Below, in pieces: positions 16,481 through 26,600 of a stretch of 42,500 bases of DNA. This stretch comes from Prorocentrum cordatum (taxonomy: Eukaryota; Sar; Dinophyceae; Prorocentrales; Prorocentraceae): assembly GCA_963575745.1 (NCBI GenBank), contig CAUYUJ010019248.1, forward strand, positions 718,015 to 760,514, read 5' to 3'. Under the pieces are notes generated by a model. The model saw only the letters and a program-made list of their open reading frames with translations. It searched no databases and was not told the origin of the DNA. Positions within the stretch are counted from its first letter, which is position 1. The number at the start of each line of letters is the position of its first letter. The translations under genes were made by a program, and so were the position numbers.

Positions 16481-18784
16481 GGGTTTCCACCAAGCTGGCA
16501 CGGTCTTACCTTCGGGGTCGTGGTCATCTGGAAGTTTAAATGGTTCAGCAAAACGACATTTACCAGGTTCGGTATCGAGGTGGTTCTTAACACCTCTGCT
16601 TCTCGTAAGATCTCTCTGGCATGCGGGACATGGCCAATATACAGAGATGGAATCATGATACTTACACTGCGTAGGGTCTCTGTTGTGGCTAGGACTGTCC
16701 TTTCGGACGTTGTCGATGCATGCCGGGCATGTAGCCACCTTTGGGATGATACGATCACCGATGCGTCTCATACCTTCGCCTGGTTCGGCTTGATCAGGAA
16801 GGTCAGCAGGGCAAGCATGTGCATTACTTGTAGGCGCGTTTCCGCGCGTAGTGTCAATGGCTTTCGCCAAATAGACGGCTTCCACAAAGGCAGACTGCAG
16901 TCGTCGAGTGTATTTTTGTGCCAGTGAAAGCTCTCTGTTGCACGGTTGTGCGTGCACATGCTGACCGTTGCATTTGAGTCGCTCAAAGGGTTTAAGAATC
17001 GTCTCGTCGTTGCAGGTGATATTTGTCGGCTTCTTAATATAGTCACCAGCCGTATCTTTGAGTCCCGTCGCACACGGATCAATGCGCACGGTTGCAATGT
17101 GTGGTCGGTTGGCAAGTTTCTTCCATGGGGAAAGATCATCCACCCATGTTCCTGTAGGTTGTTCGCGTATAAACCACCTCCGTGCATCATCTTGAGTAAC
17201 AGCAATTTTACCACAATAAGTTATGTGTGGTAAATCTTCTTTGTGGTGCTGTTCCCAAGTGTTGTGATTGACTTTGTAGATGTAGTAGGATGGTGGTCCT
17301 GTGGTGCGGCAGCTGGGTTGTAGTATGGCAACTCGTACGTAGCATATTGGGAAGTAGTGATCTACATCCCGCTGCACCGAGAAGGCAAGCTCTGAAATGC
17401 CACCCTCACCGCCACAAAGCTCCAACATAGCCACGCAGTTGTTATGACCAGAGCATAGTGTAGCAACTATGCTGTATATGTCAGCGTGTGTGTCGGGAAT
17501 AGATGCGGGGAGGGTAAGGAACAGGTCATCCTCCTCATCGGAGCTTATCAGCTCAATAGGGACGTCAGTACTCGAGGTCGCCATAAGATCCTGTCCGAGT
17601 CCTGACAAGTCGTCGCCGCAATCGTCGTTTCCGTCTTCAACGTGCTTTTTGATGCGACGAGGCTTGATGCCTGCTTCCTTTTCGGCTTTAAGCCTTTCCT
17701 TCTGCTTGATACGCGATTCTGTAGGTAAGACTTGCTCGTTTTGTTCGCCGGTCTGTGTGCCCATTGTCGTGGTTGAGTGGGTGCATGCGTCAATCGCCAG
17801 AGTCGGGAGGGGGAGAGAACAGTCATCTATGATGACGCGTCTAGGTTTCTGTGGTGATTGAGTCGGCTCGTTTCCGAGCAAGACCGGTTCCTCGGGTTGC
17901 CAATACAACCGAGTGCTGATGTTGGCAACCCCTGCAGGTAGTGGTGCATGCCAATCATACCCTGTTGGTTGATCGGCTACTGCGATATCCTGGATGACCG
18001 CATTGGTATCCAGGTTAATTGTTACACGTCGGATTACATCAGACCATTTCGGTCCTCCCTTGTTGGTCGTCACGTAGTGATGGATGTTATGGTCCGTGCG
18101 TGTATAGGTGTTCAGATATATAGGCACGTTTCCGTGCGTGGTGGTGCTTCCCAGGATTTTGTCGTTCAGATGACGGATGAGTGTAGTACGTGTCTGAGCT
18201 CGCCATTCAGCATACCGTACCGTATGGCCGTACCAATCCAACACATGTTGTGGCATCGCCTGTTTGCATGTACATGCCCACAGTTTCGAGCTAATCGGTA
18301 TTGATGTCGCTACCTGCATATAAGTACCACTCGGTGTACTGTCTTGCATATTGAACCGAATACCGAAATGACACAAACGCATCCGTATCACTGACAACTT
18401 AAGATCTTCCATGGTATCACGTACTGGAGATAACTTCCAAACATATCCTGGGGGACCAAATATTATGATTTCCATACGGAGTTTCCTGGCTTGTATCAGA
18501 AGGTTTTGGATACGCGACCAATGTGGGGCCACTCTCTTTCCTGGAGTTCGTACATACCAGTCACCCGGGGTACTAATCCATATGAGAGTGTAATCTCCAC
18601 TGATCACCGCACCCAGGTAATCTGTGCCCACGCTCGTCATAAGCTCATTGTGGGAAATACGATCACAGATATAACCTCGGGTGCGGAGGTCGGCGCAAGC
18701 CTCTCTCGTATCTTCAATGACAAAAGCCCTTTTACTAAGGCAGGTTACCCCGCTGTCCTTGTTACCCCCCGGCTTTTCGGCCAA
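16478..18784 (-). CDS. Pol ORF with methyltransferase-like motif and two C2HC fingers
   Basis: A 768-codon frame, in the same frame as the protease ORF before it and the integrase ORF after it, separated from each by a single TGA. Three parts can be seen. Residues ~45-180 contain WISTPGDWYV, FGPPGYVWK (109 on) and LCHFGIRF...PSGTY, a conserved-looking globular region. Around 453-463, LELCGGEGGIS resembles the AdoMet-binding motif I of DNA methyltransferases (FxGxGG), but I see no Pro-Cys catalytic motif after it. The C-terminal ~80 residues hold two fingers, CPAC-x10-H-x6-C and CPAC-x13-H-x7-C. Hairpins at 16834, 17866 and 18124 encode RGNAP, LGNEP and HGNVP. The function is unproven; it may be a structural or nucleic-acid-binding part of Pol. 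Confidence 0.7.
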   Translation of the reverse strand: MAEKPGGNKDSGVTCLSKRAFVIEDTREACADLRTRGYICDRISHNELMTSVGTDYLGAVISGDYTLIWISTPGDWYVRTPGKRVAPHWSRIQNLLIQARKLRMEIIIFGPPGYVWKLSPVRDTMEDLKLSVIRMRLCHFGIRFNMQDSTPSGTYMQVATSIPISSKLWACTCKQAMPQHVLDWYGHTVRYAEWRAQTRTTLIRHLNDKILGSTTTHGNVPIYLNTYTRTDHNIHHYVTTNKGGPKWSDVIRRVTINLDTNAVIQDIAVADQPTGYDWHAPLPAGVANISTRLYWQPEEPVLLGNEPTQSPQKPRRVIIDDCSLPLPTLAIDACTHSTTTMGTQTGEQNEQVLPTESRIKQKERLKAEKEAGIKPRRIKKHVEDGNDDCGDDLSGLGQDLMATSSTDVPIELISSDEEDDLFLTLPASIPDTHADIYSIVATLCSGHNNCVAMLELCGGEGGISELAFSVQRDVDHYFPICYVRVAILQPSCRTTGPPSYYIYKVNHNTWEQHHKEDLPHITYCGKIAVTQDDARRWFIREQPTGTWVDDLSPWKKLANRPHIATVRIDPCATGLKDTAGDYIKKPTNITCNDETILKPFERLKCNGQHVHAQPCNRELSLAQKYTRRLQSAFVEAVYLAKAIDTTRGNAPTSNAHACPADLPDQAEPGEGMRRIGDRIIPKVATCPACIDNVRKDSPSHNRDPTQCKYHDSISVYWPCPACQRDLTRSRGVKNHLDTEPGKCRFAEPFKLPDDHDPEGKTVPAWWKP

Positions 18785-18823
18785 CAGGCAAGACGACGAG
18801 GGGGCGACGTCGCCCTGCCATCT

Positions 18824-18826
18824 TCA
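18824..18826 (-). other. in-frame TGA between the protease ORF and the finger ORF
   Basis: Sense TCT TGA AGA. The downstream 13 codons to the next ATG are open in the same frame, so one point change (CGA to TGA) could have split a longer polyprotein. Confidence 0.75.
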
Positions 18827-21655
18827 AGATAAAGAAGATGTGCCTGCAATGTCTGCCAGCATCTGGGCTTCCCTCAGATGCTGGAGCTCAGCGCTGCAGC
18901 GCGCCGTGGCCTCAGAGGCGGATTGCTCCGCAAATGCTGTCAGCATGGATGGATTATCCATCAGCTGCTTCAGCACGCCTTTGGACCTCGCGTCGCTGAC
19001 TGTCTGCAGCTCACGTTTCGTGTACCCCATCACTATCTTCCGGCGGGGCCGTATAGCGTCCATGGGTACACTTCCACCATGCTGGGCCAGTGTCCTGGCT
19101 ACGAAGCAATCGAACGTCTCAAGATCGTCGATGCTGTCGGCTCTCATCGTAGCCTTGGCGAGCGTCTCCATCAACCCCTGAGGCAAGTTTCCCTGCAATT
19201 GCTCGCGCTCCTGCGCCGGGGTCGGCTCGCCCGTCAGCACCGTCTGGAATGACGTGCTGCTTGAGCTCGAGGCGGGTTGCCCCGCAGCACCAAATCGATC
19301 ACACCTGATCGACAGATGCCCTGACGGCAACTTCGTCGTCGGCATGATCTTGGAGCCCTCGGGGAGCTCCATCTTGACCTGCCCCTTCCCAGGGAATATC
19401 AGCTTCTCCTGGCCTCGTTCAAGCACAATGATCGTGCGTTTGTCCTGCATACTATCGAGGCCTAGGATGGCTGGCAGGTCTTTGCCACAGCCTGACACAA
19501 TCTTCGTCTTGTACGAATCGAGCTGGGTCGAGCCCTGGCACTCGCAGGCAATGCTGAATGTGCCTACGGTATCCGCTGGGGCCGACCCTTCGCCCACCCC
19601 GTTGATGTTCAAACGAGAACGGGGTTCGAACGTGCAAGTACGGCCGTGTGCCTCAGCAGCCTGGACAAACTTGCGGCTCGTGTTTTCACCCATGATGTTG
19701 ATCTTCGAGCCTACATCGATGAAGATAGAGTTTCCACCATCGTCCAAGAAAGTCTTACTGGGCTGCTTGATGTGCACGGTTTCTGAAGTGCCGGCTGTGC
19801 TGTCTGGCGGGTTTCCCCGCAGGTCAGTTGCACTCCCTGGCGGGTTACCCCGCATGACGCTGGCATACGGCCTGCCTTCGGCCATGCGTACCAGGTCGAT
19901 GTATTGGAAGTACGACACGTGCTGGACATGAGCGCCACGCTCCTCCCGCCAGTTGGCATACTCATCACGTATGCTCTTATACTGCTCGCGGGTCGTGCGT
20001 CTCGTCAGCGTCAGATACGAGTGAAGGGCAATGTCCTGTAACCCCTCATTCGTGAGGTGATCCCTGTACTGCAGCCACTCCTCGAACTCCTCGTTCGTCG
20101 CTGTGATGTCGACGGCCCTGGCTGCTGTTGCAGCTGTTGCCACTGAGGAATCTGAGAGGTCAAACGACGCACCATCAGTCTCAGGATTGTCGGCATCCAG
20201 CATAAAGATTGTGTGCGCATTATCCATTTGATTCTGGAAATGCCGAACACGCAACTCACGCAGCTGATCAGGGTCCAGTGCCATCTCTGCCCCGCCCCCA
20301 CTCTGGGGAGACATCTGAGGAGTGTTAGGCAGGTTTCCCTGCTGAGGCGCCGTCATCGGGATAAGCTGATCGAAATATCCCGTCTCCATCGGCGGCCTCA
20401 CCTCCTCTGGCAGGTTTCCCTGCTGCTGGGGCTGAGCTGTCTGCCTATCTAGCATCCTGGCTGTCATCTCCTCCACCATGCTCCTCAACTCCCGCAGCTC
20501 CCTCGCTGCTTGCTCAGGAGTCTGAATGAAGGAGCCGGTCCACGGGAATGATGACGCTATGATGCCAGGTGCTCGGCAGATAGCACATGGTGGCTGCTGA
20601 GGATCTCCCTCGCGCTGATTTGCGACATGGCCCACCGCATTTGAATTCCAGCACTCCTCATGGAATAAGTGATTACACCTCAAACGGTAAACGCTCTCCC
20701 TGGGCTGAAATTCTTCGAGGCATACCGCGCAGGTATCTTCCATCCCAGTGAAAACTTCCACATCTGCTGCTCTGGGATATACCCGCCGCTGTCTCTCCAA
20801 GACCGTCTCGGAGGGCATGAAGGCTGCTGGGGGATCCCCTGATGGATCCAGCACCTCCGGCACTCCGGCAGCCACAGCTGGAGGGGCTGCTGGCACGGAG
20901 GCTGTAGGCGTCACAGCGGGCGAGTTTCCTCGCAAGGGTGAGCCTCTGTTCCTCACAACCTCAAGCGCGGCTGCACGCGAATGATCACGCACGTTCTGCA
21001 CGGCCTGTCTGCGCCTAAAGCATGCCTGTTGGGTGTGGCATGTCTGCCTGATATAATCAGGCACACCTCTACTGCCAGACGATATCAAATGGGCAGCGGG
21101 CTGGACAGCCACATCTGGCGTCGTCGGCGCAGGCATAACGGCCATGTGCGGATACATGGACTGATCACTACAGCGCACGTTGGTGAGGCTGTGGAATTGA
21201 TCCGCCATCTCGCGAACGAACTTGTTCGGGACCCTGGACCCATCAGGGTACAGCGGCGGATTCATGTGTGCTGGCGGTGGTCTCTGGCCCTGGGCCATGC
21301 TCGGGTGAGCATTAAAGGCTGGGATGAAGGCTCGTTGCCGAGCAGGATCCCTTGGATTGGGACCCTCAGGCTCCCAGGACCAGGCCGGCCTCCACCTCTG
21401 GCCACTCGGGTGAGGCAGGTTATGGCTCTGCACTTGTTGCACAGCAGCTGCCACTCTTGCACGGTAGTCATCAGGCACACCAGCGACTGTGGTTTGTTCA
21501 GCAAACGGTCGATGATGGCTTGGAGTGCCGGGCAGGTTTCCCTGCTGACTCGTTGGAGTGCCTGGCGGCATCATGTTCAGTACCATGCTCGGCCCTGGCC
21601 GCTGCGATCCTCTCCATGAGGGTGCCGTTCGTGACAGGGCGGCCAGGAGTCCCAA
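18824..21655 (-). CDS. RING-H2 finger plus aspartic protease polyprotein
   Basis: A 943-codon frame. A complete RING-H2 signature is visible: C309-x2-C312-x14-C327-x-H329-x2-H332-x2-C335-x21-C357-x2-C360, in the context CAVCLEEF...CNHLFHEECW...CAIC, typical of E3 ubiquitin ligases. Downstream, IDVGSKINIMG (Asp647) and ILGLDSMQDKRTIIVL (~730) form a retroviral-type aspartic protease; the usual DTG/DSG is DVG here. The first ~60 residues overlap the previous ORF in another frame. The hairpin at 21532 (QGNLP) falls in this frame, suggesting the true protein is a fusion with the upstream ORF and that a base was gained or lost near 21,600. It ends at TGA 18824 but the frame continues into the next ORF. 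Eight further hairpins lie here. Confidence 0.85.
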   Translation of the reverse strand: MGLLAALSRTAPSWRGSQRPGPSMVLNMMPPGTPTSQQGNLPGTPSHHRPFAEQTTVAGVPDDYRARVAAAVQQVQSHNLPHPSGQRWRPAWSWEPEGPNPRDPARQRAFIPAFNAHPSMAQGQRPPPAHMNPPLYPDGSRVPNKFVREMADQFHSLTNVRCSDQSMYPHMAVMPAPTTPDVAVQPAAHLISSGSRGVPDYIRQTCHTQQACFRRRQAVQNVRDHSRAAALEVVRNRGSPLRGNSPAVTPTASVPAAPPAVAAGVPEVLDPSGDPPAAFMPSETVLERQRRVYPRAADVEVFTGMEDTCAVCLEEFQPRESVYRLRCNHLFHEECWNSNAVGHVANQREGDPQQPPCAICRAPGIIASSFPWTGSFIQTPEQAARELRELRSMVEEMTARMLDRQTAQPQQQGNLPEEVRPPMETGYFDQLIPMTAPQQGNLPNTPQMSPQSGGGAEMALDPDQLRELRVRHFQNQMDNAHTIFMLDADNPETDGASFDLSDSSVATAATAARAVDITATNEEFEEWLQYRDHLTNEGLQDIALHSYLTLTRRTTREQYKSIRDEYANWREERGAHVQHVSYFQYIDLVRMAEGRPYASVMRGNPPGSATDLRGNPPDSTAGTSETVHIKQPSKTFLDDGGNSIFIDVGSKINIMGENTSRKFVQAAEAHGRTCTFEPRSRLNINGVGEGSAPADTVGTFSIACECQGSTQLDSYKTKIVSGCGKDLPAILGLDSMQDKRTIIVLERGQEKLIFPGKGQVKMELPEGSKIMPTTKLPSGHLSIRCDRFGAAGQPASSSSSTSFQTVLTGEPTPAQEREQLQGNLPQGLMETLAKATMRADSIDDLETFDCFVARTLAQHGGSVPMDAIRPRRKIVMGYTKRELQTVSDARSKGVLKQLMDNPSMLTAFAEQSASEATARCSAELQHLREAQMLADIAGTSSLS

Positions 21656-23651
21656 ACGGAGACTGTGCAGGTGGCGTAGCCATTGGGGTCATGCCCCTCG
21701 GTGTGTGCATACTCTGCGAGGGGCTACCATGCATCTGCTCAAATCGAGCAGGCTCTCCAAAAATGCGGCCGAACGTCTGCGGGTCTCCCTGCGGCTCAGG
21801 CATCTCAGCTCTGAGTCCATTTTTAGGCAGGTTTCCCTGCATGGCCTGACGATTTCGCGTCGCCATGGCGGACATTGCTCCCTGGCCAGCGGCCCAGGGG
21901 TCTTGTTGATATAATATGTCCGCCAATTGCTCCACCTGTTCAGGGTTCAGAGCGGCCGCTATCTGGTCCAGGTCCGAGGTGCTGATGGCCTGCCAAGATA
22001 CGGCGCTGGGCCCTTGGCTTGGGGCACGGCTTGGAGCCGCGCTCCCGGCCTCGCTCTCGGTGATCATGAAGATCTGGTGGACCTCAGGCTGGTTTCCCAG
22101 CGTGGCGGGACTGTAGTGGTCCCCAACCTCCCTGTGGAGGTAGACCATAGGAGGGTCGACGCCCTCTTGGTCGCGGGACCACTGGTATTTGACGCTGGCA
22201 CTGCCAACGTCAGCCCACCTGCCAGGGGCCGACGGCACGGCGGGGGGGACACGCGCCCGGCGATCCCCCAGGTACTCTGGATTGCGCCAGCGCTTCCCCG
22301 TGGCAAGGTCCTCTACATGGGAAATGTAGCACGGTTCGATGATACCGTTATTTCCCTCGGACAAAAGGACCCCGTTATCAGACCAACAGAACTTCATACC
22401 ATCTTGCATGGCCTTGTGCCAATCTACGAAGATGATGATGTTGGAGTCTGGGCCCCACCCACTGTTCACGCTACGACGGCGGACCGTCGGCACGAAGTGG
22501 ATGCGTGACCGGCCTGTCCCCCGTTTCTTTGTGTTGTGTTCGGGTCTACAGGACAGGCCGTGCCACATAATGCCTTCGAAGGCATTCCACCGAGTGCCAC
22601 GCATGGCGACCTCGGGGTACGGGGCCGGTCTCCCGGCAGGTTGGTCGCACAGTACAATATAATTGTACAGCGACCATGGAGCTTTCAATGTCCACGAACG
22701 CCCCTGAGAGGCGCGGATGAAGATCTCGGGCTCGCCGGAGTCCCGCGCTAACACCTTGAACTGAAGGCGTTGTTTTTCTTCTCCGTCTGGTTCGCGGACA
22801 TGAACAACCTCCATCATGATGGCCGCCAACTGGTCCACCGTTCGACCATCTAGCTTCGCGGTGGTGACTTTGGCCCCGTCATGTCTGGGTTTGTACCCAT
22901 CATGTCTCGATCGTCCGGTTTTCCACGGATACCTATTTACGAGCTCTACGAGGTTAATCCAGCCATCATGATCATCTAATGTAGTCAGATCCCAGACAGG
23001 ATTATGTGCTTTGTCCGGCGCATGTCTGCATATCCTACTGAGAGCTTTGCTCAGTTGCTTGAGGGTGTGATTGGATCTCGGGATAATGTTTTCTCGCCTG
23101 CATTTTCTCGCGAATTCCTCATCCACCGAGCGTATCGGTGGGAGCTTCCGCAGAGCAAGTCTATCCCTGATCACATTCGGAGTCCCACTGGTGAAGGACG
23201 TGTCTCCTGGGTGGCGCAGCTGATCCACGGGCGGGTTCCCCCGCACAGGAGCCTCTGTCGCTGAAGAGGCTGCGGCTCCTGAAGAGGAGGAAGCTGCAGC
23301 AGCAGCGCCTGGCGGGTTTCCCCGCGGTGACCCACGACTGGCGCTGCCCTTAATCGTCGGCACCCAGGTACCCCTAGACAGAGCACCTTCGTCGGACCTT
23401 TTGGAACGGGCCGCCGCAGGCGAAGCTGGCGCAGGGGCGTACCCTGTGCGCTCGAAAGCCATCGCCTTCTTGGCAATGGAACTGCTGCGACTAGGCGGGC
23501 GTCTCCGTTCCTCCACAGTGTCCTGAGGTTGCTGCTTGGGCCCAGATCCTTGTGCTGGAGTTGCGCCAATCGGTGATCTCGGCGTTTTAGAGCGAGGCGC
23601 CTCCATCTGCACATCTGGCCCAGGATCCCCAGAGCGTGCTTTCGGTCTCAT
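21498..23651 (-). CDS. ORF with Tpt1/KptA-like RNA 2'-phosphotransferase domain
   Basis: A 717-codon frame whose ATG overlaps the Gag stop (ATGA, 23648-23651), which suggests coupled reinitiation. Residues ~200-450 follow the Tpt1 family order: LSKALSRICRHAPD with Arg209-His210; LDDHDGWINLVELV; EIFIRASQGRSW with Arg313; MRGTRWNAFEGIMWHGLSC; SRIHFVP; SNIIIFVDWHKAMQDG; and SDNGVLLSEG. Known Tpt1 enzymes remove an internal 2'-phosphate from spliced tRNA using NAD+. Differences from the family as I know it: HGT reads RGT (351-353), QGHS reads QGRS, and the Arg after SGM is Gly400. The catalytic Arg-His-Arg core is kept but the last Arg is not, so activity is doubtful or altered. The N-terminal 190 residues are low-complexity with GNPP hairpins (23231, 23312); the hairpin at 22624 lies inside the domain. 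The C-terminal ~40 residues are probably off-frame. Confidence 0.82.
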   Translation of the reverse strand: MRPKARSGDPGPDVQMEAPRSKTPRSPIGATPAQGSGPKQQPQDTVEERRRPPSRSSSIAKKAMAFERTGYAPAPASPAAARSKRSDEGALSRGTWVPTIKGSASRGSPRGNPPGAAAAASSSSGAAASSATEAPVRGNPPVDQLRHPGDTSFTSGTPNVIRDRLALRKLPPIRSVDEEFARKCRRENIIPRSNHTLKQLSKALSRICRHAPDKAHNPVWDLTTLDDHDGWINLVELVNRYPWKTGRSRHDGYKPRHDGAKVTTAKLDGRTVDQLAAIMMEVVHVREPDGEEKQRLQFKVLARDSGEPEIFIRASQGRSWTLKAPWSLYNYIVLCDQPAGRPAPYPEVAMRGTRWNAFEGIMWHGLSCRPEHNTKKRGTGRSRIHFVPTVRRRSVNSGWGPDSNIIIFVDWHKAMQDGMKFCWSDNGVLLSEGNNGIIEPCYISHVEDLATGKRWRNPEYLGDRRARVPPAVPSAPGRWADVGSASVKYQWSRDQEGVDPPMVYLHREVGDHYSPATLGNQPEVHQIFMITESEAGSAAPSRAPSQGPSAVSWQAISTSDLDQIAAALNPEQVEQLADILYQQDPWAAGQGAMSAMATRNRQAMQGNLPKNGLRAEMPEPQGDPQTFGRIFGEPARFEQMHGSPSQSMHTPRGMTPMATPPAQSPFGTPGRPVTNGTLMERIAAARAEHGTEHDAARHSNESAGKPARHSKPSSTVC

Positions 23652-26600
23652 TTCCGAAACGACTTCGGTGCTGGAGTTTCACTCTTAGCCTTCGATTGTA
23701 GTGGGAGCGGGGGCTTCTTAGCCCCCTTCATGTACATCTTTTGGGAGTCCATCAGCATCTGGCGAGTTGCCTCGCGTGTGCGTTCCTCTGCTATTCGCAT
23801 ACGTTCCTCATCCGCCGCAACTCGCTGGGCCTTCTGTTCATCCTTGGTTGCTGGTTCTGGCTGTTGGGACTGGCTGGAAACGCCGGGCGAGTTTCCTCGC
23901 ATTCCAGGAAGGTTAAAGAGCGCGTCTTTTTCTTCCTGGGTCATGGGCACCAGTCCCCTTGGAGCCGGAGGAGGCTTATCCTCTTCGTCTTTCGGCTCCA
24001 TGTAACCCATGATCCCGAGACGACGATTGACCTCTGCGATCTCGTCCTGTGTCGGGATCAGTGGCGGATGGACGCCCTCCTTATGAGGGGTTTTGCCCCT
24101 GTTTGGGCTCAGACCTTCATTATTTCCTGCGGGGCATCCCGGCCTGTGGTTCTGGAACGGCTCAGAACATGGTCCGCGAGCTGCTTGAGGCCTATACAAC
24201 TTGCGAGCCGCGATGATGTTTCGCAGCTGCGTCCGCACTTCTTCAATTTCAGGGCGGCGGATGTTTGTTGCAAGTTGATAGCCTCCGCGGATGGCCTTAC
24301 CCTGAGCGTCCCGATAGGCAGGGTTGCCCTTGCCGAAGGCCGAGTGTTCCCCTTTGCGGCGTCTTGGGTCATTATAAGGAAGTAGTTCGCCTCCTCGCCT
24401 GAGAGCGTGTTCCTTTGGGCCAGCTTGCCTCCACTCACGAGGAAGCCGAGCCTGTGGATGTGGCTCTCCTCTGACGCGCGGATGGGAACGAGACCTTCCG
24501 GCATTCTCATCAGAAGAGGCTGCCGAAGCCGCCCGAGTAGAAGCCGGCGGTGGCGCCTGCGGGGGCTCCTGCGCGATCCCAGGTGGATCGGCTAATAGAG
24601 GCGGGTGTCCCTGCTGGCTGGAGCCCGGCGCAAATGGCGCTTGTGCCGATGGTGATGGTGCCTCAGGCTCGTCAGGATCAAAGTCCACCTCTTCCTCACC
24701 GGTGACCTCCATCATGAGGATTGTGGCTTCATCCTCGCATAGCCCGCAACCATCGCCTTCTTCTTCTGATGTCGAACTGCCAATGATGATGGTCATTGGT
24801 GCAGCCGGGACGGGAAGGTTTCCCTGCATGGCCGGCGTCTGTGCGTCACTCGGCTGTCCCGGGGTAGGCGGCGCGGTTGTCGGCTCAGGCTCGTTGCCGA
24901 GCACAGGCTGCCCAGCAATGTTGCGCATGGCAGTATGATTTGGCCATAGTCCCGCCGCCTGGAGACCCCATCCTGGCGGAGGGAGAGCCTGGCCGCGCAT
25001 GGCGATGGCCATTTCAAGGGCCTCGCGCCATCTCCCTCTGGAGTACCACACATGCCTCTGCACGTCCTCAGGATGCACACTGTCAATAAGGGTCAAAGCT
25101 GCCAACGCTAATTCCGAGTCGTCGCAGGCGTCAGTGTCCTGCAGCATCATGATGCCAGCTTCGATGCTTTCTTGACTCTCGGGATATGCGATGGTTAATA
25201 CCTCGTGCATCCTCATGAGGGTTTGCAGTAGTGTGCGTGGTCCGTACTCGCCTGGAGCCAGCGAACCAGGGGGTACAAATGGGTCCCCTGGTACGCCTGC
25301 AACGAACGCTTGAACGAACGCTTGAGACTCCATTTCTATAAGTTCAGCATGATTTCGGGGATAGATAGGCTTGTTTCCAGGCGGGAGTTCGGGTGGAGGT
25401 TGGAGGTTGCGGTCAACCTCTGAAGGCGAGGCCTCTACAGTGACGTCCTCGTCACTGCTCTCGTAGGCCATGATGTTGCCTGGGTTCCCGAACATCCAGT
25501 CGAAGAAAGATAAAGGCTGGTTTCCCAGCGTACCGTGTTCCACGGGAGTGAGCTCGTTGTTGCCAACAACGAACCTGCGGACGTACTCGAGGTAGTACGC
25601 GTACAATCCATGACCATACGCCTCGAGCTCGTCGACGTTGTCCATGCAACTGGCCCAAGTGTAAAACATATGTTCCATGGCCTCAAAATCCTGGAGGCTC
25701 AGATATTCGATGAATGGTTCACTTGAGCCAAAATCGACTTCGGTCGATCTGCCCTCTCCATTTCCCTTCACTGGACAATCTCTCACAAGATGGTCGGTAC
25801 TATCGCACTCATGACACTTTAGGACCTGGCCGTCTCTACCTCGCGGGTTTCCCCGCCTACCTTTGCCTTTTCCTGAGGTCTCTCTACGGCCTTTGCCGCG
25901 GCCCTTTCCCCCGAAGAATATCTCATCATACTGTTCATCTGAGAGCCTCTGGAGAAATGCCGTGATGCCTCGTCCATTCAACCTCCGACGACCCCGTTTG
26001 CCTTTACCTTTTCCCTTGAAGCTCCTCCGTATCCTCCTCCCGACACGACGCACTGGTTTTCGTGTGAACCTCCTCCACCTCCGTTTAGCCTGTTGTAATA
26101 ACCAAAACAAATGTTCAGCACGCTGATTGTCATTTTCCATATTCATGATATCTGACCTATCTAAAGCTTCAACACCGTCTGATGATAGAGTATCTGTGTC
26201 GGTGCCGGAGTCGAAATCATCGTCTCCCAAGTAGGTGGATACACCGCCGGTTAGGGGGTTTGATTCACCCCATAGAGAACGGTGTGGTTGAGGTTCTCTA
26301 GAAGGAGGGCTGGTTGCCCAGTTTGGTTGTGATCGATCTCCTGATAGTAGAGCAGTGGATTCTCCAGGATCATCGGCCCATATGCTTGAGGGCCCGTTTC
26401 CAGGCTGGGCCTCAGTGGTGAAGGTAGTGTAGAAATTCCCACTACCAGATCCCCTTGCCCTTCCAAACACAGATCCTATGTTACCAGGATACCGTTCTGA
26501 TAGGTGACCTATCGAACGCATCCTCTCCAGCAACTCATTATACTGTTGTTGTGTTCGGGGCATTTGATGATTGAGTGGCTGTAAGAGTTGCATGGCTCGC

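Noticed and set aside
18808-18821. GGGCGAC/GTCGCCC perfect palindrome near the TGA at 18824
   Set aside because: It has no loop and does not fit the GCNNG-GNRA-CNNGC rule; probably chance in GC-rich sequence.
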